Assembly: GCA_036244855.1 (NCBI GenBank)
Contig: BQKZ01000074.1
Coordinates: 1-64,000, forward strand
Length of the DNA: 64,000 nt
Direction of reading: 5' to 3'
Source: Temnopleurus reevesii
Lineage: Eukaryota > Echinodermata > Echinoidea > Temnopleuroida > Temnopleuridae
The notes beneath the pieces are model-generated. The model saw only the letters and a program-made list of their open reading frames with translations. It did no database searches and was not told the DNA's origin. The translations under genes and the position numbers were made by a program. This document shows, piece after piece, positions 39,238-53,469 of this stretch (within the stretch, counting starts at the first letter, position 1; each line of letters opens with the position of its first letter).

Positions 39238-39609
39238 TTGATTCTGAAAGTGTGTATATCTATCTATTTGGGGCATGAAGTGACACATTTGGCGTTAACT
39301 CGGAACCAAAATGACGCAAACCGGCAACAATTAGCTAGGACAGCTCAGGAAGCTCTGGCGGCTATCATGTCAATGTGCGTCTCAAGCAGGGCCATCTTCA
39401 ATTACAAAGCACCAGTGCTATCTGGCTCGAGAATGCACAGTGACAGTTTAACGCCTGTATGCTGGGGACCACACTCCTATGTGGAACATATAGGAGGGAT
39501 TATTGCACATGTTTTGAGCCGTTATGTCCCAACATTTTTCATCAGGGATGACAGTAACGATTTGCGACTCTTCTTAGAGCGAGCTCACTTGCAAAATCTT
39601 AAAGCATAA
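39238..39609 (+). other. Unrecognised 123-codon open frame
   Basis: This is an open frame of moderate GC in an AT-rich intron. The translation contains LALTRNQNDANRQQLARTAQ and SRYVPTFFIRDDSNDLRLFL. It is not low-complexity, and I do not recognise the family. It starts 65 bp after the inverted-repeat element at 38989-39173. It could be a fragment of an old mobile element or chance. Confidence 0.15.
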
Positions 39610-40086
39610 ATGTATATATCAAGCTTTAAAAGATCTGGGATGCTTCCTTTCCGAGGTGTAATTAAATTTACAGTGCAGGGCTCTGTACAATACAGTTACC
39701 TAACACAATCTCGGAGGATGAGATGACACAGGTTCTGCTAACGGATATGACTTTAACCCATTTTCACAGTAGAATCTAACAGATACATCCATACATCTAT
39801 CTTATGACATCACAGGCTGATGATCGCATTCACCTCCTTGCGTATTAAAAGACAATCTCTGCGATTCTGTGAAGCGTGCCTCGATAACTACGTCTGCCGA
39901 CTTTCCTGTCAGAATGTCGTTCTCTTCCAGATTATTGTTACTACTCCCCCAATCTTTTATTCCATGCAGGAATTGAGTCACGCAACCATGAATCCCCATC
40001 CATCTTAACCCCTTCACTTTCAAGGAGGGCTTCATACATGTATTAACCCATCACAGGGTTGTGTTTTGGCAGTGTCAGGCTCATAC

Positions 40087-40144
40087 CTGAGGAAGTTTTA
40101 TTGGATATGAAGAAGTGTTTGATGGGGTAATGATCCAGATTGTC
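40087..40144 (-). promoter_or_regulatory. Weak candidate recursive splice site 3
   Basis: On the minus strand AAACTTCCTCAG is directly followed by GTATGAGC (boundary 40087/40086). The AG-free zone is about 55 nt and the pyrimidine tract is weak. Listed only because it lies in the same intron between candidate 1 and exon A. Confidence 0.15.
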
Positions 40145-43100
40145 TCACATTATCTTTAAAGTCATACTTTCTCTTCCTGTATTTCACTTTCTCTTTTTCT
40201 TTCTCTTTCTATCGTTCTTTCTCTCAAGAGATGCATCATTGTCATGGGGTTCTTAGTCAGAGTCTGGGTCTTAACGGAAATTACTCCCAAATAAGGAAAA
40301 TAATGTATGTAGACTCACAAAGTCAATTCCTGAATAGTTTTTTGGATTTCCGTGCTTGGGGTGCCTAACTTCATGCTCTCACTAACAGTGATTTTTAACA
40401 AAAAACTGATGATTTTCCCTTTAATACAAAGGTTTTAATAGCAGATATTCAATAGAAATAGAAGTAATGTACTAAAATATACTGAACACATTCTAGAACC
40501 TAATACGGAAGACCGAGACTGGACTGAAATCCTTGGAAGTCTTTTGTTTGTTCATGTCAATAATTGCCCATTTTACTATTTGCTTATGTTCCCCCCAGAA
40601 AAAGTCTGAATAACTGTAGAGGGGTGTGAAGTCAAACAGAATGTCCCCAAAGCCAACACCCTTGTGGGTTCTCGGCAATTTGCAACACCAAAGAGAGAAG
40701 ATTCTTTTATGCTGGAGTCAACACCTGGAATGGGATACCTTCGGAAAGAAACATTTGGAAATACTTCTGGATATGGATGGTCAACTATGGAAACAGTTGA
40801 ATCTCTGTTCAAATAGTGAGTTCATGTTTTTCTTTGGATGCAAGAGGCTTCCAAGGGGAAAAACCTCAGCGGAACATTCTTTTATCATGCGCCGTAAGCC
40901 CAGCCTGAGGCTGTATGTGCAAATGTTTTAGAGCATCCTCGAGATTAAAAGGCACTTATAAGGCTGCCATTGCTTTTAATTATTCAGAAATGATTGCGGC
41001 TAAGTGGCGATGAATGTGAGCACATTAGTACCCATTTGGCTGCACAACCATAGGAAGCTTTACGATGGATAGCTAGGAAAAGAAAAAAAGCTCAAACGAA
41101 ACAGAAGTTTTCTCAACAGAAGACAAAATGCTACAGCAATTGGGTCAATATTTATCAACAACATGACTACGCAAACTGGGAATGTTTCAAAGTCACCTAC
41201 ATTATCCTATATCTACAACATCATCTAGTCTAAACACAGATATATCAATTGATGTTGTGTAGGCTGTAAATATTAATCAAGGTGTAAACCATTACATAAA
41301 CAAACACATATGGGACTATGCATAGTAGTGAACCACACCTTCCCAGGGTCGAGATGAAAGTCAAGGTCTCTGGTTCATTTCCTGTATGACTTCTGCCGAG
41401 TTGAAACAGTGTGAGATTATCATAAACATCTGGTCTACGATCACTTCTGTTTCTATTTTCATATTTTTATCACAATCTGAAAAGGTGTATTCAAAAGCAA
41501 AAATGTGTCTTGTTAGCTTTTGATTTTTTTTGTAAGCTTGGGAAAGCCTTATATTCTATGCATTATAAACATACAAAGGTATACCCTCCAACCATCAATG
41601 GATTTACCTCCTGGTCAATTTAGAATAATCAAAATCAAATAAGTTGATCTTGGCCTATTAAAGCTAATGGTTACATTTTATGCATAAAATGTTGGAATAA
41701 AAGCCCTTTCAGTCCCTTTTGTGACTATGATGTAGATCCTTTAGGACTTGATTGAAAATACAGAAAATCAAATTTTGAACTTGTTCACTAATGTTCATAG
41801 CAAGCAGTAAAATGTAAATGTAAATTAGTTTGAGTATTTCATAGAATGATCATTTTTTTATCAGACTATTCGTGTTACAGTGCACAGCCTTAGTGCTTCA
41901 CCTAAATCTGCAAAAAATAATTGAAAAGGGGGTAATTTATCAAATGAATTGCTTAAAAAATCATTCAAGAGATGCAATTTATTAGATAAACCATCCAAGG
42001 TAAAATAAATTGATGCAAAAATAGGCATCACCAACAAAGAGACAAAAAAGATTGCTTTTCTAGATAAAAAAAGCAAATAATGTTCACCCAATTCAATTTT
42101 ATATTCTGTCCCAACATGGATTACATCACAAATCAAACAATCACTCCATCTTTTACCGAATGTTAGTTTTTGTTATCTAACCGACCCTGAAATAAGAATT
42201 GTAATTAAATGAGGCATATAACATTTTATCTCCCTTATCTCTGTAAGAACATGATCATTCTAGGATTCAAACATTCAGGCATGATTGAGTTCACCATGTG
42301 GGGCTTTACAGCTCCAAAATTAATATGGCCCCCAAGGAAAAGGAGTTTGGTATTCTGGGAGTGATCCTGCGTTATTTCAATAAGTCGCTGTCTGAACATA
42401 GTGTCAATAATCCCTTTATGGGACCACTGATGTGCTTAATTCATTGTAAAATGTATCGAAGGCTTGCAAAATATCCCCAATCTCCTATATTGATTTGAAA
42501 TGAGGGCATTCATTTTCTTGTTCCTTGGCAACTTTTGGGCAGATTCACATTTTGGATTGACAACAAAGACCTAAATCGAAAGAAATATCAAAGAAAATAG
42601 ATCATCTGAAGTTGTATAAGCTTCAAATGTCCAGCTTACAGGTACATACCAAAATGGAGAAAACAGATTTGACAAAACATGATAAATGTGAGCTAAAATG
42701 ACAATTTACCACCCAAACAAACATCTGACCAACCTTTTTACAATAACTTGGAGGTAAACAGCTTCATAAAAACAAGCCAAGTATGAAAGGACATTATTTG
42801 CCTGGACATTCAAACAGACGAGTTTGTTTTAATCTGCTTCATAGAAAACAGGTCAATTCTTGAACTCTTTAACCTCCTCGTCAGTGCACTGCCATGCATA
42901 TCATTAAAAATACCACAAACCATTTCTGAAAAACATCCTTTATATAACCCCCAAAATATAAAAACAATCTCCTGCTAATACTAGTCTGTGGTCAAGCAAG
43001 AGTCTGCCTTCTAATATAAGATTATTTGGTTTCAGAAAATAGGGTGGTTATTCACACTAGAGGACTGGTGGAAAATGTCAGGCTTCAATATCTGCGGACC

Positions 43101-45914
43101 CCTCTAAAGATTGTATGGGTGCTCGCCATCGACTAACCTCCTGAACTTTATTTTTTCTTACAAATGAAAAAAGAAATCACTGCATAATCATGGAAAAATG
43201 TATAAGATAAAATCTAAAATGTAATTTGCCTTTATTGGCTTTTCACTGCCTTTCAAGTCTTGTTTTACATATTTACTAATTTTTTTTCAAAATGATATGG
43301 AGGGCAACCACCACTTATGGGTGGGGGCCTTACAATTTATTCAGGGAAATCTATTAGTGGGCTAGGGGGGGGCCACATTGAGCCAAAATGTCACCTGTGC
43401 AGACTCAAATCCCCTAACAACAACTTATTGTTTTCATCATCCCTTGTCACCTTTCAAAGGGTGCTAGATATAGCATGTAGTTGCTACCTGAGCTGGAGAA
43501 AAAAGGCTGAAAATACCACAAAGTCTCATCCTAATGGTCAGATCTTCATGAATGGTCAAATCCTCAATGGTCAAATCGTCAAATGGTCAGAAGATCTTCA
43601 TGTTGTGGATGAAGGTATGGCGGTACCTCTGTCCCACTTTGCAGGACTATTGTTTGGGTGTTATTCTTTCAATCTTCTTTGCAGTTCTAAAGCTTCTGAT
43701 GTCCAATGGCATGGAACAGAGACCACAGGTAATTAGAAATGAGAACTTTCTTTATTCTAAATCGGTGCTCCTGGCTCAGACTCTGCCCACTGCCCCACTC
43801 AAAAGAGAAAATCAGAAATAGACCATCAAGAATGAATGTAGAAAGGGTAGGATGGACATTGTCTGGAGAAGGTGTCTCCCTTTCAATTATATGACAGCCT
43901 CACATTATTTAGCTATTTTCAAGAAGACACCTGGAAAAAATTGTCAGTATAGTGACATGTTACATAAAGGGGATATGATAAATTTACTGCCCTAGACCTA
44001 AGATTAATATTTATCACATTTATTGTAAGTTTAATTGCATGTTCTATGTTACAGGCCCCAGGTATAGAAAAAAAAAGATGCAACCAGCCATTCTTGGAGC
44101 AGGGTGACCTTCAGCTCATGCAATACATCTATTCTGGTCACTCATTTGGCACAATATACAGAAGTATCAAACCCAAAACATTTTAGGAGTTAGAAGATGC
44201 TATCAGCAACTACCAATAAGCTACCCCCTCTGACCAACACCACCCCCACCCCCCCAAAAAAATGAAAATACACGAGGGTCTACCTCCTTCTACAAGAGAA
44301 AGCAATGGCAGCTGAGAATCCAAGAGCTATCAAGCTAATCCCATGAAGACTTAACGGCTTAAATGAATTCCGCCCAACGAGGGCAGCGTAGCAAAAACAC
44401 CGCCATGGTCGAACCAAAGCTCAATGAACCACGGAGATATAAAACAGACCATGTCATGTTTATTCTGGCCGATATCATGTTCCAACCATTATGTCAAACT
44501 TATTATTTTTTTATTAGGTACCTTCTTTTAAAGATCTATGTTCAAATCCTTTTCTATGCAGAGTGGTATGTGGAAACTGGGTTGAACGTATAATATTCAA
44601 TTATTCTACATAGAATTCATACATATATATTGACCAATTACCAGAGCAGAGTAAAGTCTTTTTTTATCCAAAGATCTTGATTACATAATAATTGGGACAT
44701 TACCAAATTTCAGGCTTACACTATATGTTATCAGGATGAAATTAATGTAATGTTTGTGATAAAACATACAAGGTTATTTCTTATCAAATATTCTGTAAAA
44801 TCATAAGACGTTGTGGCATACATTCAGTCTATTAAACCCCAATCATTTGTATCCTACATGTGCGAAAATGCTATAATGTGAAGCACGTATAGAGCTTCCA
44901 ATTACAAAACCTGTAAAGTTTGATTGAACATCTATTTATTAAGTTCTCTTCTGCACTTTGGTATAATCTCCCATGAATGTGCAACATATCAGTGTCAATT
45001 AAAGTCAAGAAAGCAAGAAGCCACATTTGTCGGCAACACCTTCGAAGTTTCCAAACCTTGTTCCCCGCGAGAAGACGATGGCATCTCGGAAGCCGTACCA
45101 CGCCTTCTTCAACCCATCAAGCAGAAAAATTAATGGCCTAAGAACATAATTGACGAGCTTAGCCCCATTTTTGGAAACCCAAATCTGGAGAATCCTTACC
45201 AGTTTGGAGATCAAGGAGTAGATAAGAAATTAGGTTTTTTGGAGTTGGTGTGACCCCGGAGAAGGTGCGATTATTGGTTAGTCTAAACTGGTGTTACTAA
45301 TGTCCAAGTGATCCTGTAATTAGAAAGAGCAGGATTATCGTCGGGTGACTTGTTGAACTCTTTTTCACAAAATTTCAGGGCATCTGACTCAATATGCTAA
45401 AGATACCCTGGTATTTTTGTGTCTGATTACAAAAGGCTTTTACAAGAATTTGAAAATCATTCATTTCCCTTGTCTGGATTGATGAATACACTACACCAAG
45501 AGGTTGTTAAATATGCAATGTCATTATGTTGGGCATTAGCATTGCTAGAAATGAATAACATTTTATAATTCTCATTATTCAAATAACATCCCAAATAATT
45601 TGGAATGAATCTTTTTCCATCCTGAAATACCAATTCAATTAAGCAATGCAACGCGAAATATTTGATGCAGAAATGTTGCTCATCAGGACCAAGATCATAT
45701 ATTCGATTCATTTTCTGTGCCAAAAATTGGAGACAAATATGGAACATGAAATTTTGGGAGGATATTGCTCAAGTGGGATGTCCTGTCACTCTTTTAAATA
45801 TAAACATTTAGTTGAACTCTAGCCGCTCTACCTAAACAGTCCTCAATCCAAGGCCATCTAAGGTGATGAGGATGTCTTCATAAAATGAGGAAAGGAGCTC
45901 TCAGGACTCTAAAC

Positions 45915-46132
45915 TAGTCTGCAAGCACAGACCATTGGCTCTCAGTGTTGCATTTTGTACAGAGCATATAAATTGCATGACAAAGAGTCTGAAATTACAG
46001 ACTACACTGCCTTTTCCTTTACCCAAGGCAAAGGAATTGCCATATTGTACAGTAGTCTCAATATGCAGACTTGTGATCATGCATTATGAATATTGCAGAA
46101 AACCGAAGCCAAGAGGCTGTACCTGCAAACTA
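45915..46132. mobile_element. TA-flanked inverted-repeat element, copy 2
   Basis: It is the second copy of the 6977-7172 family, in the same orientation and about 22 bp longer through small insertions (for example the ACTGCCTTTTCCTTTACCC region). The terminal repeats match at 11 of 14 positions and TA flanks both ends. Confidence 0.72.
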
Positions 46133-49100
46133 GCTCTAAACAGAGGCAGAGATTACATACCAAGGTGGCAAAAAAAATTGATAGATGTTGGGGTGAATTT
46201 GGTAAACTTGGGTCTAAGCTTTGACCTTGAAATGTATGTGTACTATGATGAATGGGCTAGCATCCCTTACCGAAGCAACCCCCCCCCCCCCCTCCAAAAA
46301 AAATATATTTTGCACAGGAGTTCTCATCATACATTGTAGTTTATATTTGATTATTTCCACAACAATTATGATTGAAATTCGAGAGGAAGAAAGTATCCGT
46401 CGCTGGGAATTATTTGAGGTATCAATTGAAATTGCACATTAAAAAAGTTGTATTTCTCTTTTTTAATACAGACCATTAGAATTTGATCCAAGCAGCTTTG
46501 TTATGAACAATCATTCTTCCCCTTGAACTTTAATTCAACCGAGAAACCTTAAATTCCTACTTTGAGCATTTAAGACCATCTTAAATGGATTTACATCCTC
46601 CTTCATAGATCATTTCATTATTTGCTTTGTATGAAAGTTGAACAATAGACAAAAAGAGCAAGATTATGTAGGATATGCGGTCATCTACTTTTTAATCCAT
46701 TATCATAGAAGGTTAATGGGCTATCTAATCCCTAAAGAACATTCAATTTTCCTGGGTCAGTTGACATGAGGCTTTGTCATATGATGCTCCAATGAAGGAG
46801 CAACAAATAGAAATGGATAACATTTTGTGGACTACTTGTAATATAAACTTGTATTTAGAAAGAGACAAATAAATTAAAAGGCGAGCTTTTAGTTTTGAGA
46901 GATAAAAAGAACCCACTGGATGACTGGGCATGGAAAATCCCAATATTTTGAAAACAGGGGAGACATCAACTCACTTTTGCACAACGAAAGCAAAGCAGAA
47001 GGGAAATACACATAAATTTTCCAGAAAAATACCCGAACCCGCTGACAAAGTATTTTAACAAATATGCATATAAGTTTATAATATCCATGACCTTCTTGAA
47101 TTTACAATTTCCAGTCGAGTTATCACCCTGTTTTACATGATTTACAATGACCCCCTCAATCAAAATCCCCTTTCCACCATAAGGGGACCTAAGAAGAATT
47201 CAAGTTCATGGTTCAACCCGCATGTTTATTGCAAAGTAATAATTCAACCATGTGGGTTATCTATTTTGTGGAAAACTAAACACGATTCATTTCAACTCTC
47301 TGGTAATAACAGCCTGGTTTGCATACATTAAAGTACTCGAAAAGATCGACTGCTTATCATTTGTAGAGTAAAGAAAATGGAGCTACTGTATTTTTACATG
47401 CAGGACTATTTATGACCAAAATACAAATACTGCATCAGAAACATTGTAAAAATTATTGCTGCAATTACAACTCCGGAGGAATTTTTAACGTGTTCAAACA
47501 AATTAGACATTAATGCTTAGTTAATGATCTGTTTGCATTAAATGGGTCGAATCCAATTTCAAGGTACCAAAACAGATTTGCCACAACATTTTTTCACTTC
47601 AATTGTATTGCATAAACATAACTTTTAGAAATTGAAAGGAAATATACTTAGAGAGGTACAAATGTATATGGAATCCTACAAAAAATATTGATAGAGAGGT
47701 CCTTTAACAAGATGGTTGGAAATAATTTTGAGAGATGGGGCAAACTAGAAATTGTTTAGACTACTGGCATGACCTCGGTATGAAATCATCTTTAAATGAC
47801 CTCGGACATCCTCACCTATCTGGAGGCCCAAGGAAGAGCAGAAGACTTATGAAAACAAACAAACGCATTCTACAAATGGACTTGATCATAATTAGTTTTA
47901 AGACATGCTTCGGTTCTCGTCTCCATTATTAACGATTTGATGGCACAAGGACTTCAATGTTGGGAACAGAAGGGCTTTGCGATGGTCTGAAAAAGACTAT
48001 CATCTGGTTACAACAACAGTTTCCGAAACAGTGTGCAACGATAGGCCAGGTATGTCACCATGGCCGTCATCATTTCGGGACGTCACAGATTTACTAAAGA
48101 ACAGAGTCTAACCATCATTCACATTGTTGGGGGTGATAAATCAAGCAGACCAAACAAATGCATACCGTAGCCAGAGATGCAGTACACGAAAACAAACTTT
48201 GGGACCACACCGTTTCAGTGCAGTGGGACTACATCTAGATTGATGTGTCTCTATTTGAAACAATGCCAAATCATCAGCATCTCAGCTTTTAAAAACGTCA
48301 AACAGATCTTCCGGAGGTCAAAAAGGATGTGATCTCTTGATGGAGATGTCACAGTTAAGAATTTGAAATTTGGAGAGCGAGGCATACAGATAACATGAAA
48401 TGCGATAAAATTTTGAAAGACCATTCTCGGATGTAGAAAAAGGTGTCCTAAAGAATTCTGGTGCATTAATTGTTTCCAAATTCATATAGAGAATAAAATG
48501 GACTCTTTGGTGACAGAAAGTTCAGGTTGTAAGGAGAGTTTTGTACTTGTAAAGCAGAACTGAAGAAATCAAAATCTTGATCTTCAATAACACAGAACTA
48601 CTTGATTGATAGCATTCTACGTGACTAAACGGAGGAATTAATGCCCTATCTTATCAGTTCTTCTTTCTTCAGGGTTTGTAGTTCTAGGACCTAAGAAAAT
48701 CCTTGATAAACACCCTATCTTGTCCCCTTTTTCCCCTCTCCCCTCTCTCGAATCGCGAATCGTCTTGACAACTCATCAACACGTACAACGAGATGACATG
48801 GACATCACAGATAAACCAAACTGAATGACCTCAATTTTTCTGGAAGGAGGGGTAGCATCGAAGCCCCGTTCTCCCCCTCTAAAGTTTGGTCATGGAGGGT
48901 TCAGTATTTTTCAATTGTGGACTTGCGTCATTTCTCTACAATGCAACTTCCAAATGTTATTTGCCGAAGCATGCGATATTCTAGCTATGCCCTAATCGTA
49001 TCACTACAGTTTTCAGGAGGAGATAGTTGTGCACAAAATCTACGTAGTTAGTCTATGGGATCCCCTCACTGCCACGTTACTTCATGAAAACAGAAAGGAT

Positions 49101-52100
49101 ACACCATCAGAGCTTGTGTGACCAGGCCTTCGCAACGATGGTCATCCTTGGTCATGATCATATCATCGTCCTGTCTATGTAAACACATCTAGATGTTCTT
49201 GTGTCACTATTTATACAACTCCTCAAAGGTAGAGTTGAGGGCACATGCCAATGGGTTCGTTCACACAACCAGAATGGATATATGACCAGCTGAAATTAAT
49301 TCTATTAATTTTGTTTCAATCCTACCAAAACCATAATATTGAGGCCAATTTCCAGTTCGACATCATTCATCCCCTGATTTTCCTATGCCTACTGTGAGCG
49401 ACTAAAAAATTTGGTTTTATAACCTTTCAAGGCAATGAAAAACAGTGTACAGAGTTAGAGAAATGTCAAGCCTGTCAAGCCCTTTTGAGAAAAAGCTGAA
49501 GTCCCGAAAATGCCTTAGTAAAACACTAAGGAAATGGAGTGAAGACAAAATAAATGGAGGACCCAGGTTCATCTACCTTTCACCAAATGCGATTATGTTC
49601 CTAATTTCAGAATTACATGGAACTTCACACTCCTCGCCCAACATCCCTACCGCAAATAAGACCTTCCACGGATTAACATTCATTATGTTGCATAAAAAAT
49701 AGAAATTTATATTGAGAAAGTGGCAATTGTTGCCTTGCAAATTAATGCATCCTTGTCGAGGCGTATTTTGAGATGGGAGAGGCTACCAGCGGGCATAAAC
49801 GAGTGTAAAACTGACCTGATTTCAGAATTTTGGTAGTTTGGGGGAGTATTCTACGACAATCTTGTCTTATCTAGTGCAGGGTAAGTTTCTGAGAAGCTTT
49901 TCCAGGCTGTTCTTAAATTTGAACTTTCCCCGTTTCTTTTTCAATGTATCCAATCTTTACTTAAAAAACACACACAAAACCTATTACCTTGCTTTCATAC
50001 CTTGTGTGGTCTTAAACAAAAAGCAGATTTGATTCTAATACCAAGAGCAAATTGCTTTTCTTTTCAACCCTAGAGGACCAGGTGTATTTGAACATTCTTT
50101 TTGGTGGATTCCTATTCACAAAGTCAAGGGCCATTTCCTGCAAAACACAAACACTTCACAACCTTAAATTGAATACTGTTTCAATAAATTGCCTAAAAGA
50201 TAAGACATTTAACCTGTATGGGATATTTTCACTCCCCGAAAGATAAGTCCCCTTAAGTCACAGGACTACATCCTAAGGATAAGTTGAAGGAATAATAAAG
50301 CAGACTTAAGAAGTTGAGACTCATAAGTACAAAGTTGTTTACTAAAGCAAAAATAGACATAATTTGGAGACATTCCCTTTAATCCATCTTAGACTTGATC
50401 TCTCGCACCTCTTGAGGGGGTTCAAATATTACAATGGCTAAAGTGTTAAAGTGGTCCTAAGCTAAGATTTAAAAGACCGATGAGCAAACCTGTATCTGGT
50501 GAGAAAATTCTTTAGGGAAATTGGGGATGATCTAATACATCCATCTTTGTTTCTAGATCCATTCTGCACACAAATAGGATGAAGAACTATTTGCATATTT
50601 AGTTAAAGTTTTGACAGTGTTGGACTCGTGTCAAAAATAAAAAGCTCCAATTGTAGAAGAAAGGTTTCAAGCCGTTATTCTATTGTGCACCCTATATTTT
50701 CATCAAGAGTTCCCACTCATCTCAATGCTCATTTTGTAATTCTTCAGACCCTTCGCCCTTTTTTTTTTAGGAATTGCTAACTTGCTACCTTCATCAAATC
50801 ATGCTTTTGTGCTTATTTTTTTCTTAAAAGTATTAACTTGGGAAACTTAAAATTACAAAGAAATGGAAAATCTCAACTCTGTCTTTAGAGCAGGCTTTTC
50901 ATGACCATTGTTGCAGGCTCAAAAGGATCTTGAACTGAATTCTCCAGAATGGAAACCAGGTATTGAGTAGGTGCTAATCTGGGAAAGATTTTGTCCAAGC
51001 CACCTTTTAGTAAACGCTTTCAAAATAACCATTGGGACCATGCATTAAAACTTCCCTTGGCAATGCTATATTCACTGCTTACATTGTATGAAGCAAGTTA
51101 CTCAAGTTTAACTTACAAACGATTTCCTCTCAAATCAAAATATTCTATATATGGACGTCAATTGACATATATTTCATTCTATTGATATTTACCTTCCTAC
51201 AATTTTGACCTATTCAATTCAAAAGGAGAAGAAAAGTCTACACAGTATTTGCTTTTGAGCAGAGGATAGAAATTGTGTATTGACTTGATCAGGTTCATTT
51301 TCCTTCCGAAAGGAACAAAGTTTCATTCGACAGGGCTTTCATCATTTTATTATCCTTTATGATCGGCTTTTCTTCACGTACAGTGGCAATTGGCCTCAAC
51401 AATTTTTATGCAAAAGCCTACTCAGAATAAAAAAGAAATGGCATTTCATTAGAATTTTTGCAAACATCTTGCGGCTTGTAAATCCATAATCCCCATTTAC
51501 AAGGTCCTGGACATAATTCAATGAACTATAATTCTCATTCATTATTTGGAACGCCTACAATATAAAGTCCACATTTATGCATTTCGTGAACATATGCCCT
51601 GTAACCTAGTTTCTGCTGGTTTTGACTCAAAGGAAACTTAGCCCACGGAGTTTGGCCTTCACGGAAAATTGAACAACGAGTTGAAGCGAAGTGGCAACAG
51701 AAGACATTCGTTGCAACTTAGGAACATGGCAATGATTATATGTAAATCGCTCACGGGTTTCGGCCTTGATTATAGTAGGGAAATTGTTTCCAGTCTTTCT
51801 CTTTCACTATCTTGAAATCAATTCAGATCTTTCCCCCTGAAGCCTATTGAAACAAATTTCTTTCCAGAATAATGTCTTATCAAAGCTGTAACTTCCAATT
51901 TTCCCCCTTTCCTATGCATATTTTCTAGAAATCATAATAAAAAATTGATTTTTTTTTTATACTTTGGTTAGCAGCTATGAATATAAATATGATCCATCGT
52001 TCTGAGCTTTATAGCAATATAAGGTAACCAAAGGGTAAGACTTATTCTGTAGTTCTTGCAAGGAGGTCTCATTGGTACATGTATTCACATATTTTGACAT

Positions 52101-53319
52101 GTATTTCGAAGAGTCAATATTTTTTCAAAGATTGTAGGTGCCATTTTAAAATGTCAAACGGAGCATGGTAATGATATACAGATACAGGTGTCAAAGTGAA
52201 ACAAGGTGTACAGGAAGTCCTTATGATTCAACAAATCTATTCCATATTTTTTCTCAAATGGAAATTTGTCGAAAATATGCTTTCATGTCAATTCAGAGAA
52301 AAACAGGTCAATAGAGAATTCAACTTCTGAGCCAGGTTACATACTATATCATTGTATATGGCAATTGTTCAAATTCATGTAGTAGATCTACAATGAAATA
52401 CAGGACAGGAATATAATGAAGGAAAGGGATATGGGACTATTCATTTTACTTTAAATGCTATAACTTAGGGGACAACCATTTTCCCATCCTTCCCCCACTC
52501 CCAAGAAAAAAATAAGGACATATCCAAACTTGGCTTCTCTGTATGGGCATAAATATATAGGCCTAATCGATTCCATTACGTCAAAATCAATTAAAATTGA
52601 TAATTCTGATGGGCCGACTACCTAAAACCCTATTTAATTGTTTCTTTTTCTAAACGATTTCAGGACCCCCCCCCCCCCCACAAAAAAAAAGGGGGCAAGG
52701 GCAAAAATCCTAACATGGCTACTGTGTATGGGCGTAGAACAGGTGGGCTCAATTACATCAATCAACAGGTGCTATTGGTTGAGCTGAAGGGCAGGTAAAC
52801 CTACCGTTTCCTTTCTTTTCCCTTTCACTCAACCTTCATGCTTGGCCTACCATTTCAGTAGTCATGCACAGTTGGTTGCTATGGATTTGACGGATTTGTG
52901 TAAAAAAAATTCATGGATTGTCATGTTCTGTTTGCATATTTTTAGTTTGAACTCTCACCAGACTCATTATTCTTATATGAATTTGGGAACAATGCATCTG
53001 AAATTTTAGAATACCCTCTGATTCTCTTTTAATTGTATTCAACTCTATGGAGCAACTCTAATAAGGAGCAAAACGGTCATTTAGGCCTATATTAAAAACA
53101 GGAACATTTTGGGGCACGGTCCAGTTCAATAATATCTTCCATCTTGTCAAGTTCGAAGTCATGTTCAAGTCCAAGTATTGTTTGGATAGTCATTTAAATC
53201 GCATAATTTGTGTATCCTTGAAATGTAGGGTGGTTAGGAGTGTCAACATTGCATATTTTAATAAATTTATCTATAATTACCTCTGAAAATGTTTATTCTA
53301 AATATTACATATCCATTAC

Positions 53320-53367
53320 CTGAAAAAAAGCAACCTTGTCGGAAACAATCCAACTTATATCACTCAC
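53320..53367 (-). other. Possible 48-nt recursive-splicing exon
   Basis: Directly after candidate site 1 there are 48 nt that end at TTTTTTTCAG followed by gtaatgg, a moderate donor. In phase 0 the piece is open (16 codons). In phase 1, the phase expected from exon A, it meets TGA at its third codon (G|GT GAG TGA). It would therefore act as a poison exon if included. Whether it is ever used is unknown. Confidence 0.25.
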
Positions 53368-53469
53368 CTGAGGGTTGCAGCACAAGGTGCGAAAGTCACA
53401 AAGAAGATGCGAGGAAAGCATGAAAGAAACAAAGAAAACACAATAAAAAAAAAGTTAGTTATCATGGCT
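53368..53469 (-). promoter_or_regulatory. Candidate recursive splice site 1 (3' site joined to 5' site)
   Basis: On the minus strand a pyrimidine-rich stretch ends in CCCTCAG and is followed without a gap by GTGAGTG (boundary 53368/53367). There is no AG for 98 nt upstream (53370-53467). The branch-point-like motif TAACTAAC lies at 53454-53461, about 87 nt from the AG. This is the layout of a ratchet point: the 3' site is used first and the regenerated GTGAGT is then used as a donor. It lies inside the giant upstream intron, the place where such sites are known in insects and vertebrates. Function is inferred only. Confidence 0.5.

Noticed and set aside
45000..45220. GC-richer stretch as a separate exon
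   Set aside because: No domain was recognised and the splice signals around it are weak; not enough support to call.
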